Of a DNA stretch of 30,991 nt, positions 23,872 through 30,991 are shown piece after piece (within the stretch, counting starts at the first letter, position 1; every line of letters starts with the position of its first letter). The DNA is from JBAXTE01 sp964653595 (GTDB lineage: Bacteria > Bacteroidota > Bacteroidia > Bacteroidales > WCHB1-69). The notes under the pieces were generated by a model that searched no databases, had not been told where the DNA came from, and was given only the letters and a program-made list of their open reading frames with translations. The stretch covers positions 1 through 30,991 of the forward strand of contig CAZZHH010000039.1 of assembly GCA_964653595.1 (NCBI GenBank). The letters are read 5' to 3'. Position numbers and translations under genes: made by a program.

Positions 23872-25965
23872 ATGACAAAGAAAAAACCTCTTATTCCCAC
23901 TAATATGCCAGTCCTCAATCGAGAGTTGAGTTGGTTGCAGTTTAATCGAAGAGTTTTACAAGAAGCAGAAGATGTTAGAAATCCTCTAGTAGAGAGGGTG
24001 CGTTTTTTAGGTATTTACTCTAATAATCTAGATGAATTTTTTAGAGTTAGAGTGGCCACTATACGGAGGTTAATAGAGTTAAAACAAACCAAAAGTGATT
24101 ACTTAGATTTTAGTCCAGATCAGACCTTAGAAGATATTTCTAAATCCGAAAAAGATGTTCAAGAAAGGTTTATCAATATTTTTAAAGAGTTGTTAGAAGA
24201 GCTAAAAAGCAACAATATCATCGTAATTGATGAGTACCAATTGTCGGAATCTCAAGGGAAATTTATTCACGATTTTTTTAAATCGAAGATTAGACCGCTT
24301 TTATTTCCCATTATTTTAAAAGATTTTAAAGTTCCCGATTCTCTCGATGATAGTTCGATATACTTGGCGATAAAAATGTCGAATGTTAATAGTAGTAAGT
24401 CTCCCGGTTATGCTATTTTAGAGGTTCCATCCGAACAGTTGTCCCGTTTTATCATCTTACCCTCTGATGGGGAAAAACAATATGTAATTTTATTGGAAGA
24501 TGCCATAAGGTTCTGTTTAAATGAACTTTTTCCAAGCTTTAAATTTGACAAATACGAAGCATATACTTTTAAAATTACAAGAGATGCAGAATTAGATCTC
24601 GATAATGATGTGTTGAAAAGTTATATCGAAAGGGTAGAAGAAAGTGTTAGGCTTCGAAAAAAAGGGTCACCTGTAAGGTTGGTATACGACATAAAGATGC
24701 CGGATACTTTACTCAAAAAAATCACTTCCCTTCTCAATATTAAGGATAAAGATGCTTTGGTCTCAGGTGGAAGGTATCATAATTTCAAAGATTTTATCTC
24801 TTTTCCCGATTTCGGAAATCCATCCATAATCTATCCACCAATGCCCCCTATAGTCCACCCAGAATTGCTTTTGAAAAAAAGTATATTAAACGTGGTCGCT
24901 AAAAAAGATATCATGTTGCATTTTCCCTATCATACATTTCAACATATAATCGATTTGCTTAGAGAGGCATCCATCGATCCAGATGTAATCTCCATAAAAA
25001 TGACAATTTATCGAGCTGGTCATTTTTCTAATGTAATAAATGCATTAATTAATGCTTCTAGAAATGGGAAAAAAGTTACCGTATATTTGGAGTTACAAGC
25101 TCGATTTAGTGAAGGTCAAAACATTGTGTGGACAAGAAAATTGCAAGAGGCTGGCGTAAAAATTATTCATGGTATCCCAGGATTTAAAGTCCACGCTAAA
25201 TTGATCCTAATAAAAAGAATGGAACGCCGAAAAGTAAAGATGTATGCCAATATCGGGACTGGTAATTTTAATGAGGTTACTTCTCGTGTCTTTTCGGATA
25301 TAAGTTTATTAACTTCTAATCAAAATATTGCTCTCGAAATAGATATGGTTTTTAATTTGTTTGAGTCTTACTATAAACCATTTAAATTTAAAACCTTAAA
25401 AGTGGCCCCTTTTACTATGAGAAAATTTGTTTTAAAAATGCTAGATCGTGAAATTGAAAATGCAAAGCTGGGATATGATGCTTGGGCTATTATTAAATTA
25501 AATAGTCTAGTAGATACTGCTGTTATTGCAAAATTATACGAAGCCAGTCAAAAAGGGGTTAAACTATCTCTTATCATTCGAGGCATCTGTGTTCTAATGA
25601 CTGGTATTCAAGGGGTTAGTGATAATATTGCAGCTTGTTCTATTGTAGATAGATACCTTGAGCATTCAAGAGTATATTGCTTTGCAAATAATGGCAATAA
25701 AGAGATATATATCTCCTCATCCGATTGGATGATTCGTAATTTTGATAATAGATTTGAAGTTGCTTGCCCAATCTTTGACCCGAAAATTAAAGAAGATATT
25801 TATAATATTTTATCGATGAATCTGAAAGATAATCAAAAAGTACGTCTTTTTTCTGATAACTATCTCAATATTTATAAAGAATTACCTGAAGAAAAACCTT
25901 TTTTTGCTCAAGCAGAAATATATAAATATCTTAAATCTAAACATTTAAATAATTCAAACCCATGA
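23872..25965 (+). CDS. ppk1: Polyphosphate kinase 1
   Basis: 697-residue enzyme that polymerises the gamma-phosphate of ATP into inorganic polyphosphate, and can run in reverse. The N-terminal domain shows the family start LNRELSWLQFNRRVLQEA and RFLGIYSNNLDEFFRVRVA. The catalytic domains carry the autophosphorylated His441 (FKVHAKLILIK) and His598 (DRYLEHSRVYCF), matching E. coli His435 and His592. DVISIKMTIYRAG and NIGTGNFNE are also conserved. Length matches the family (about 690). The start is the ATG at 23872, not the GTG at 23851. Its stop overlaps the start of the Ppx/GppA gene (ATGA), so synthesis and breakdown enzymes are translationally coupled. Confidence 0.97.
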   Translation: MTKKKPLIPTNMPVLNRELSWLQFNRRVLQEAEDVRNPLVERVRFLGIYSNNLDEFFRVRVATIRRLIELKQTKSDYLDFSPDQTLEDISKSEKDVQERFINIFKELLEELKSNNIIVIDEYQLSESQGKFIHDFFKSKIRPLLFPIILKDFKVPDSLDDSSIYLAIKMSNVNSSKSPGYAILEVPSEQLSRFIILPSDGEKQYVILLEDAIRFCLNELFPSFKFDKYEAYTFKITRDAELDLDNDVLKSYIERVEESVRLRKKGSPVRLVYDIKMPDTLLKKITSLLNIKDKDALVSGGRYHNFKDFISFPDFGNPSIIYPPMPPIVHPELLLKKSILNVVAKKDIMLHFPYHTFQHIIDLLREASIDPDVISIKMTIYRAGHFSNVINALINASRNGKKVTVYLELQARFSEGQNIVWTRKLQEAGVKIIHGIPGFKVHAKLILIKRMERRKVKMYANIGTGNFNEVTSRVFSDISLLTSNQNIALEIDMVFNLFESYYKPFKFKTLKVAPFTMRKFVLKMLDREIENAKLGYDAWAIIKLNSLVDTAVIAKLYEASQKGVKLSLIIRGICVLMTGIQGVSDNIAACSIVDRYLEHSRVYCFANNGNKEIYISSSDWMIRNFDNRFEVACPIFDPKIKEDIYNILSMNLKDNQKVRLFSDNYLNIYKELPEEKPFFAQAEIYKYLKSKHLNNSNP

Positions 25966-26846
25966 TTTTTGCTGCAATTGATATAGGATCTAATGCTGGT
26001 AGACTTTTGTTTTCCAATATTACGGATTGTAATGGAGTCCCTAAAGCAGAAAAAGCTTCATTAATTCGGATTCCCCTTCGTTTAGGGTTTGATGTATTTG
26101 ATACTGGTTATATCTCTGCTGAAAAAAGTGAAGACTTAATAAATACCCTCAAAGCTTTTAAACTATTAATAGATGTGTATCGCCCAGTTGCTTTTGAGGC
26201 ATGTGCAACCTCAGCAATGAGAGATGCCAAAAATAGCAAGGAGCTTATTACCCGAATCAAAAATGAAATCGGACTTGATTTAAGAGTTATCGATGGAATC
26301 AAAGAGGCAAAGTATATTACGGCAAACAACGATGCTTTTTTTAATGAAAAAATACCTTATGTTATGTTTATCGATGTGGGTGGGGGTAGTACAGAAATTT
26401 CGTTGCTTCATAACAACCTTCTGGTCGACTCCCAATCTTTTAATATAGGTACTATTCGCCTTTTAAACAACGGAGTGCATGAATCGGAGTGGGAGAGACT
26501 TAGAAACTGGTTAGCCAACTTTAAACCCATCTACAGAAAATTACATTTAGTAGGTTCTGGGGGAAACATCAATAAAATTAAAAAATTATACGGTGGCCTT
26601 AACGATGAGTTTGTCTCTTTTGAAAGAATCCAAAAAGCATATAAAGATTTAAGCAAATTGTCTGTTGACGAACGAATTATATCCCTTAACTTACGCCCTG
26701 ATAGAGCGGATGTAATTGTTCCCGCTGGTCAAATATTTTTGGAAATACAAAAGATAATTAAAATTGATAAAATTTTTATCCCCAAAATTGGTCTAGCAGA
26801 TGGAATAGTATATTCCCTATACAATAAGTATTTATTGAAAAAATAA
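25962..26846 (+). CDS. ppx: Ppx/GppA family phosphatase (exopolyphosphatase)
   Basis: 294-residue protein of the Ppx/GppA family in the actin/hexokinase ATPase superfamily. The N-terminal phosphate loop is AAIDIGSNAGRLLF (4-17), the second is DVGGGSTEIS starting at Asp138, and GSGGNINK follows near 204. It is the short form with only the two actin-like domains; the C-terminal helical extension of E. coli Ppx is absent. Substrate could be polyphosphate or pppGpp. The 4-nt overlap with ppk1 favours polyphosphate. The gene ends 70 nt before a convergent gene. I see no clear hairpin in that gap. Confidence 0.9.
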   Translation: MIFAAIDIGSNAGRLLFSNITDCNGVPKAEKASLIRIPLRLGFDVFDTGYISAEKSEDLINTLKAFKLLIDVYRPVAFEACATSAMRDAKNSKELITRIKNEIGLDLRVIDGIKEAKYITANNDAFFNEKIPYVMFIDVGGGSTEISLLHNNLLVDSQSFNIGTIRLLNNGVHESEWERLRNWLANFKPIYRKLHLVGSGGNINKIKKLYGGLNDEFVSFERIQKAYKDLSKLSVDERIISLNLRPDRADVIVPAGQIFLEIQKIIKIDKIFIPKIGLADGIVYSLYNKYLLKK

Positions 26847-26916
26847 AATTTATAATCCAGTAATTTTGTCGATATAATTTTTTATTATTGCAAAAAATGC
26901 GGAATTGTAAATGTAA

Positions 26917-27363
26917 CTAATTCATTTGCTTTAAGTTGAATGCATACATCGCTATAAATGGACCAGAAATCAGAAAGAAATTTTCAAAGCTAAAAGATCC
27001 TACCCCAAATAAAATGGGTAATCCTAAAATCAATACATTGGCTATTGTGTAGAAGTGAAATCCAATTTTTTTCAAGTTCCACATAAATATCACACCTATC
27101 AAGGAAAATAAAGCCAAAATTGCCTCTGTTGCAAAATAACTTTTAGGTAAAATAGACAAAGTCTCAGCCATGGCGTCATTCATCTCAGACGGATTTTGGA
27201 TTAATATAGTCAATATCTGATCCAAAAAGAGGGTGTAGAAAACTCCAGCCAGAACTGCAAATCCACTTCCAATAAAGGATAGATAACACAACCTTGTCAG
27301 GAATTTGTTCCTAATTTCTTTGTCTTCTATGAGGTTTTCTTGGTTGAAATTAATTTGTTCCAC
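26917..27363 (-). CDS. Small four-helix membrane protein, unknown function
   Basis: 148-residue protein I do not recognise. An acidic N-terminus of about 25 residues precedes four hydrophobic segments: CYLSFIGSGFAVLAGVFYTLF, YFATEAILALFSLIGVIFMW, FYTIANVLILGLPILFGVG and FFLISGPFIAMYAFNL. No conserved catalytic motif is seen. It starts with GTG 11 nt after the pheT stop and is the last gene of that minus-strand run, so it is probably co-transcribed with pheT. Such small membrane proteins are common in Bacteroidota; a functional link with the tRNA synthetase is not implied. Confidence 0.7.
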   Translation of the reverse strand: MEQINFNQENLIEDKEIRNKFLTRLCYLSFIGSGFAVLAGVFYTLFLDQILTILIQNPSEMNDAMAETLSILPKSYFATEAILALFSLIGVIFMWNLKKIGFHFYTIANVLILGLPILFGVGSFSFENFFLISGPFIAMYAFNLKQMN

Positions 27364-27374
27364 TTTAAGTTTGA

Positions 27375-29825
27375 TTAAGATCTTACAACTGCCCCAATTT
27401 CTTTAAAAGCTTCTGTAAGGCGAGTCATCGTCCTGTTAATTTCATTTTCAGATAATGTCTTTTCTGAATGTTGAAGTATAAAACTTACTGCGTATGATTT
27501 TTTAGATGCATCTATTTTGTCTCCTTCATAAACATCAAACAAACCCACCGACTTGAGAAGTTTTTTTTCAGTTTTAAAAGCTGTAGCTTTAATCTCTTCA
27601 AAAGTCATCGATTTATCTATCAATAAAGCTAAATCTCTTCTTACTTCAGGAAAATGATTGATCTCTTTATAGCTTAAACAATTTGAAATAGAAGTTTTTA
27701 CAAATTTTCTCCAGCAAATAGAGATGTAAAAAACAGACTGTTTAATGCCAAATACTTTTAAAGTAGAAGGGGTGATTTCTCCAAATATTCCAAGTGCTTG
27801 ATTGTTAGATACAATTTCTAATCCATCCATCATTTCATTGTTTATTGTATTAAACACCAATGATTTATTCATGATTCCGGCTTTGTTTAAAATGCCAGAA
27901 ACAATCTTTTTTATTTCGTAAAATGAAATCGAACTATTTGTTTGATCCCAATTTTCTGGTTCAATATTCCCCGAAAAAACTAAATCAAGCATTAACTCTT
28001 CTGGATATTTTTTTACTACATTTGAATCTTCACCCTGCTTGTAGAAATAAATGTTGCCAAATTCAAACAACTTAATGATAGAGTTTTTATGATTAAGATT
28101 GTATGCAACATTTTCTAATAACCCAGGAAGTAACGATTGACGCATTGCCCCTAAATCACGGCTCAATGGGTTTAATAACTTCACCATCTCTTGGGGTGTG
28201 AGAAATGGGAGTTTGTCAAAATATTCAATTTTTGTTAGCGAATTATTCATTGCTTCTAACAACCCTTGATCTGCTAAAAAATTTGAGATTCGTTCTTTCA
28301 ATTCCAGAGAGGGTTGTTTGGGTTGGTGCTTATATTGATATTGAATAAAATTTGGATCTTCAATACGATTATATCCATATATTCTTAATATCTCTTCTAT
28401 CACATCCACCGGACGTGTAACATCTGCTTTAAAAAGCGGAACGTTCAAAGTCAATTCCTCTTCCGTCTCCGAATTAATGGTTATTCCTAGCATGAAAAGA
28501 ATTTCTTTGACTTTGGATGAGTCTATTATTTCTCCAATTAACTTTTGAATTTCTGCATAAGTGATTTTTACCCGATTTTGAGGGATAGGAGTAGGGTAAA
28601 CGTCAACTATCTCAGAAAAAACAGAATTTTCTATAATTTCGGATATTAAAAATGCAGCTCTTTGTAAAGCAAAAATTGTAAAATTTGGATCACAACCTCT
28701 TTCAAATCTGAAAGAAGAGTCTGTTTTAAGTCCATGTAATTTTGAAGTTTTCCTTACCGATACAGGATTAAAATAGGCACTTTCTATAAATAATTCGGTT
28801 GTATCTGAATTTACTCCTGAGTCCAATCCACCATAAACACCAGCAATACACATCTCTTTTTTCTCATTACAAATCATTAATTCAGTGCCATTCAGTGTTC
28901 TTTCAACTCCATCAAGTGTGGTGAATTTGCTATTTGGTTTCGATTTACGGATGATCAGTTTGTTGCCAGAAATCTTACTTGCATCAAATGCATGCAGAGG
29001 ATGTCCAGTTTCAAAAAGTACATAATTGGTAATGTCTACAATGTTGTTAATAGGTTTAATGCCAATGGACAACAGCCGATTTTGAAGCCAAGCTGGGGAA
29101 TCTTCAACTTTAATGTTTTTTACATGTAACCCCGAATATCTAGGACAATTTTCAGTATCTTCAATGGTGATGGTAAACTTTTTAAAATTGTTGACCTTTT
29201 TTAAATCCATCACCGATGGTAGAATGACTTGACATGGTAAGATCCCTCTAGTGGTTAAAACGGCTGCTAAATCACGTGCAACACCTATGTGTGACATCGC
29301 ATCGCTTCTATTGGGAGTTAACCCAATTTCATATATCGTATCATCTTCAATTTGGAAATAGGATTTGGCATCTTGGCCTATGCTTGCCGAAGGATTTAAC
29401 ACCAAAATTCCATCATGAGAAGCCCCCAGTCCAAGCTCATCTTCCGCACATATCATTCCTTCAGATAAAACTCCTCTTATCTTCGATTTTTTAATTTGAA
29501 AGGACTCCTCTCCGCTATAAAGGACGGTTCCTATGGTAGCCACAGGTACAAGTTGACCAGCAGCAACATTTGGAGCACCACATACAATTTGTAAAGGCTC
29601 TTCTACTCCAATGTTAACCGTTGTAATGCTAAGTTTATCAGCATCAGGATGTTTTTCGCAGGTGAGCACTTTGCCTACAACCACACCTTTTAATCCTCCC
29701 TTTATCGTTTCAATTTCTTCTAGTGATTCAACTTCTAATCCAATATCGGTTAATAGCTCTGAAATTTGTTCTGGTTTTAACTGAATTTTTAAATAGTTAT
29801 TCAACCATTTGTGTGATATTTTCAT
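27375..29825 (-). CDS. pheT: Phenylalanyl-tRNA synthetase beta subunit
   Basis: 816-residue beta chain of the alpha2-beta2 enzyme that charges tRNA-Phe. In order: the N-terminal MKISHKWLNNYLKI, an EMAP-II-like tRNA-binding domain (about 40-150, with HPDADKLSITTVNIG and QIVCGAPNVAAGQLVPVA), the B3/B4 editing domain (about 210-395, with NNIVDITNYVLFETGHPLHAFD and RGCDPNF), the B5 domain (about 405-475), the catalytic-like core domain, and the C-terminal FDX-ACB anticodon-binding domain (about 714-816, HFPEVRRDLALLID onward). Length is normal. The alpha subunit pheS is not in the window. No -7 element was found in the 48 nt upstream, so it may be read from the SRPBCC gene. Confidence 0.96.
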   Translation of the reverse strand: MKISHKWLNNYLKIQLKPEQISELLTDIGLEVESLEEIETIKGGLKGVVVGKVLTCEKHPDADKLSITTVNIGVEEPLQIVCGAPNVAAGQLVPVATIGTVLYSGEESFQIKKSKIRGVLSEGMICAEDELGLGASHDGILVLNPSASIGQDAKSYFQIEDDTIYEIGLTPNRSDAMSHIGVARDLAAVLTTRGILPCQVILPSVMDLKKVNNFKKFTITIEDTENCPRYSGLHVKNIKVEDSPAWLQNRLLSIGIKPINNIVDITNYVLFETGHPLHAFDASKISGNKLIIRKSKPNSKFTTLDGVERTLNGTELMICNEKKEMCIAGVYGGLDSGVNSDTTELFIESAYFNPVSVRKTSKLHGLKTDSSFRFERGCDPNFTIFALQRAAFLISEIIENSVFSEIVDVYPTPIPQNRVKITYAEIQKLIGEIIDSSKVKEILFMLGITINSETEEELTLNVPLFKADVTRPVDVIEEILRIYGYNRIEDPNFIQYQYKHQPKQPSLELKERISNFLADQGLLEAMNNSLTKIEYFDKLPFLTPQEMVKLLNPLSRDLGAMRQSLLPGLLENVAYNLNHKNSIIKLFEFGNIYFYKQGEDSNVVKKYPEELMLDLVFSGNIEPENWDQTNSSISFYEIKKIVSGILNKAGIMNKSLVFNTINNEMMDGLEIVSNNQALGIFGEITPSTLKVFGIKQSVFYISICWRKFVKTSISNCLSYKEINHFPEVRRDLALLIDKSMTFEEIKATAFKTEKKLLKSVGLFDVYEGDKIDASKKSYAVSFILQHSEKTLSENEINRTMTRLTEAFKEIGAVVRS

Positions 29826-29872
29826 TCTCTTATTCTAATTTTTTTGATATGATAAACTTTGGATCAAAGAGT

Positions 29873-30274
29873 TTATGATCTTTCTGAAACTTCTTTTACT
29901 CTATCTACTAATACATTTACAAAGTTTTGTAATGGAGTTTTTACCATCATCGAGAGAGCCATAGGTACGTCTGCTTCCAAAGTAATTGAAACTTCACATG
30001 AATCGCCTATTTCATTAATATGCCCAATTATAATCATCCCTATCGGTTGATTTGCACTTGCTTTATAGGTTATCTGAGAAAACTCTTTTTTATCAATGAT
30101 TTCAATGTTAATCTTAGCCATGCCACTTATTTCAAAAGAGCATTTATTTTCTGTTGATTGCCAATTTTGGACTTCTTTTGGTAACGAACTACCAAAGTTG
30201 TTAAAATTAGATACTAGTTGAAATATTTTTGAGGATGTTGCATTTACAACGTTTTTTTTGCTCTCTATCTTCAT
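29873..30274 (-). CDS. SRPBCC/START-like domain protein
   Basis: 133-residue cytoplasmic protein with the features of the SRPBCC (START/polyketide-cyclase-like) fold. The N-terminus KIESKKNVVNATSSKIFQLVSNFNNF is the usual first strand and helices. A run of beta strands (CSFEISGMAKINIEIIDKK, SCEVSITLEADV) and a long C-terminal helix (LQNFVNVLVDRVKEVSE) follow. The fold makes a hydrophobic cavity for a ligand, but the ligand of this branch is unknown. A protein of this type next to pyrE is common in Bacteroidales. It lies 109 nt downstream of pyrE and 47 nt before pheT, all on the same strand. Confidence 0.75.
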   Translation of the reverse strand: MKIESKKNVVNATSSKIFQLVSNFNNFGSSLPKEVQNWQSTENKCSFEISGMAKINIEIIDKKEFSQITYKASANQPIGMIIIGHINEIGDSCEVSITLEADVPMALSMMVKTPLQNFVNVLVDRVKEVSERS

Positions 30275-30338
30275 TGAGTTATCATTTTTTTGAACGATAC
30301 AAAATAGTTTTATGAATTCGGTTCTTTAGATTTGTAAT

Positions 30339-30346
30339 CAAAATTA
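30339..30346 (-). promoter_or_regulatory. Possible -7 element for the SRPBCC gene and pheT
   Basis: The reverse complement reads TAATTTTG, a TAnnTTTG match. Start predicted near 30332, giving a leader of about 58 nt. This sequence is common by chance in AT-rich DNA and read-through from pyrE is also possible. Confidence 0.35.
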
Positions 30347-30383
30347 CTGAGTTTTTTTTTACCCCTAGATTTATTAAAGTATT

Positions 30384-30991
30384 TTACTCATGTAATTTAC
30401 TCCAATCTTGAGGTGATTCTTTCCATTTTTCCAGTGTCTCAAGCTCATCTGCCCTTACATAGCCCTCTTTGGCTGCTTGCTCTATCATGATACTATAAGA
30501 AGTAATGGTCTCTAATTTTACATTTGCATCCATAAAACGTTGAATTGCTACTGGTAGTTCATATGTAAAGATAGCTGCCATCCCTTTAACAATACAACCC
30601 GCATCTCTAAGAGCTTCAACTGCTTTTAAACTGCTTTGACCGGTTGATATTAAATCTTCTATTACAACAACTGTCTGACCCGGCGAAATCACTCCCTCAA
30701 TTAAGTTTGCCATACCATGTTTTTTCTCTTCACTTCGAACATATACAAAAGGAAGTCCTAAAGCCTCTGCAACTAATGCTCCTTGTGCAATCGCTCCAGT
30801 AGCCACTCCAGCAATAACATCTGGCTTGCCAAAAGATGTCATTACAAGGGTAGCAAGTTCTTCTTTTATAAAAGTTCGTATGTTATGATATGAAAGGGAT
30901 TTACGATTATCACAGTAAATTGGTGACTTTAATCCTGATGCCCATGTAAAAGGATTTGATGGATTCAATTTAATTGCGTTAATTTGCAAAA
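30384..30991 (-). CDS. pyrE: Orotate phosphoribosyltransferase (5' end outside window)
   Basis: At least 201 residues of the enzyme that joins orotate to PRPP to make orotidine monophosphate in pyrimidine synthesis. Visible are the orotate/PRPP-site region NPFTWASGLKSPIYCDNRKSLSY, VAGVATGAIAQGALVAEALGLPFVYVRSEEKKHG, and the PRPP-binding motif VVVIEDLISTGQSS. The C-terminus ends in WKESPQDWSKLHE. The frame is still open at the window edge; the first in-frame TTG (30989) is unlikely to be the start because family members have about 10-12 more residues before this point. Marked partial at its 5' end. Confidence 0.95.
   Translation of the reverse strand, partial: LQINAIKLNPSNPFTWASGLKSPIYCDNRKSLSYHNIRTFIKEELATLVMTSFGKPDVIAGVATGAIAQGALVAEALGLPFVYVRSEEKKHGMANLIEGVISPGQTVVVIEDLISTGQSSLKAVEALRDAGCIVKGMAAIFTYELPVAIQRFMDANVKLETITSYSIMIEQAAKEGYVRADELETLEKWKESPQDWSKLHE

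Noticed and set aside
29852..29876. Hairpin ATAAACTTTG...CAAAGAGTTTAT at the end of the SRPBCC gene as a terminator
   Set aside because: It has a 2-nt bulge and is followed on the minus strand by an A-run, not a T-run, so it does not fit a rho-independent terminator.

Overview
The window is a 31-kb stretch of an AT-rich Bacteroidota chromosome, probably class Bacteroidia or Flavobacteriia. Four things point there. The gene order rsfS-ftsH-LUD-cdsA-psd is typical of the phylum. There is a GldA-type ABC ATPase. Two secreted proteins end in type IX secretion (T9SS) sorting domains. Most genes are preceded by a TAnnTTTG -7 element with a short leader and no Shine-Dalgarno sequence. I see no tRNA, rRNA, CRISPR array, insertion sequence or prophage.

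Layout. 31-4632 (+): a compact operon of ribosome silencing factor, FtsH protease, LUD protein, CDP-diglyceride synthase and phosphatidylserine decarboxylase, linking ribosome dormancy, membrane protein quality control and phospholipid synthesis. 4633-5277: no confident protein gene, but a palindromic repeat and a candidate small RNA on the minus strand. 5278-7550 (+): three small exported proteins of unknown role, the last thioredoxin-like. 7551-8860: a GC-rich dusB (-) enclosed by two clusters of palindromic repeats. 8873-10717 (+): a YitT-family membrane protein and gldA. 10882-12183 (+): metK, ending at a 22-bp terminator hairpin shared with a convergent T9SS cargo gene (12267-13004, -).

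13316-22981 (+): a single 3221-residue secreted protein built from jelly-roll-like modules, a beta-helix, about nine CARDB-like repeats, a GEVED domain and a T9SS tail, followed by a strong terminator. 23186-26846 (+): a SixA-like histidine phosphatase, then polyphosphate kinase and an overlapping Ppx/GppA phosphatase, a polyphosphate/phosphate module. 26917-30991 (-): pyrE (5' end outside the window), an SRPBCC protein, pheT and a small membrane protein.

Most of the window is ordinary housekeeping. The parts that deserve attention are the small-RNA candidate at about 5064-5134, the TTCGCAC palindromic repeat family, the compositionally mosaic dusB between repeat clusters, and the giant T9SS substrate with an internal tandem cassette duplication.
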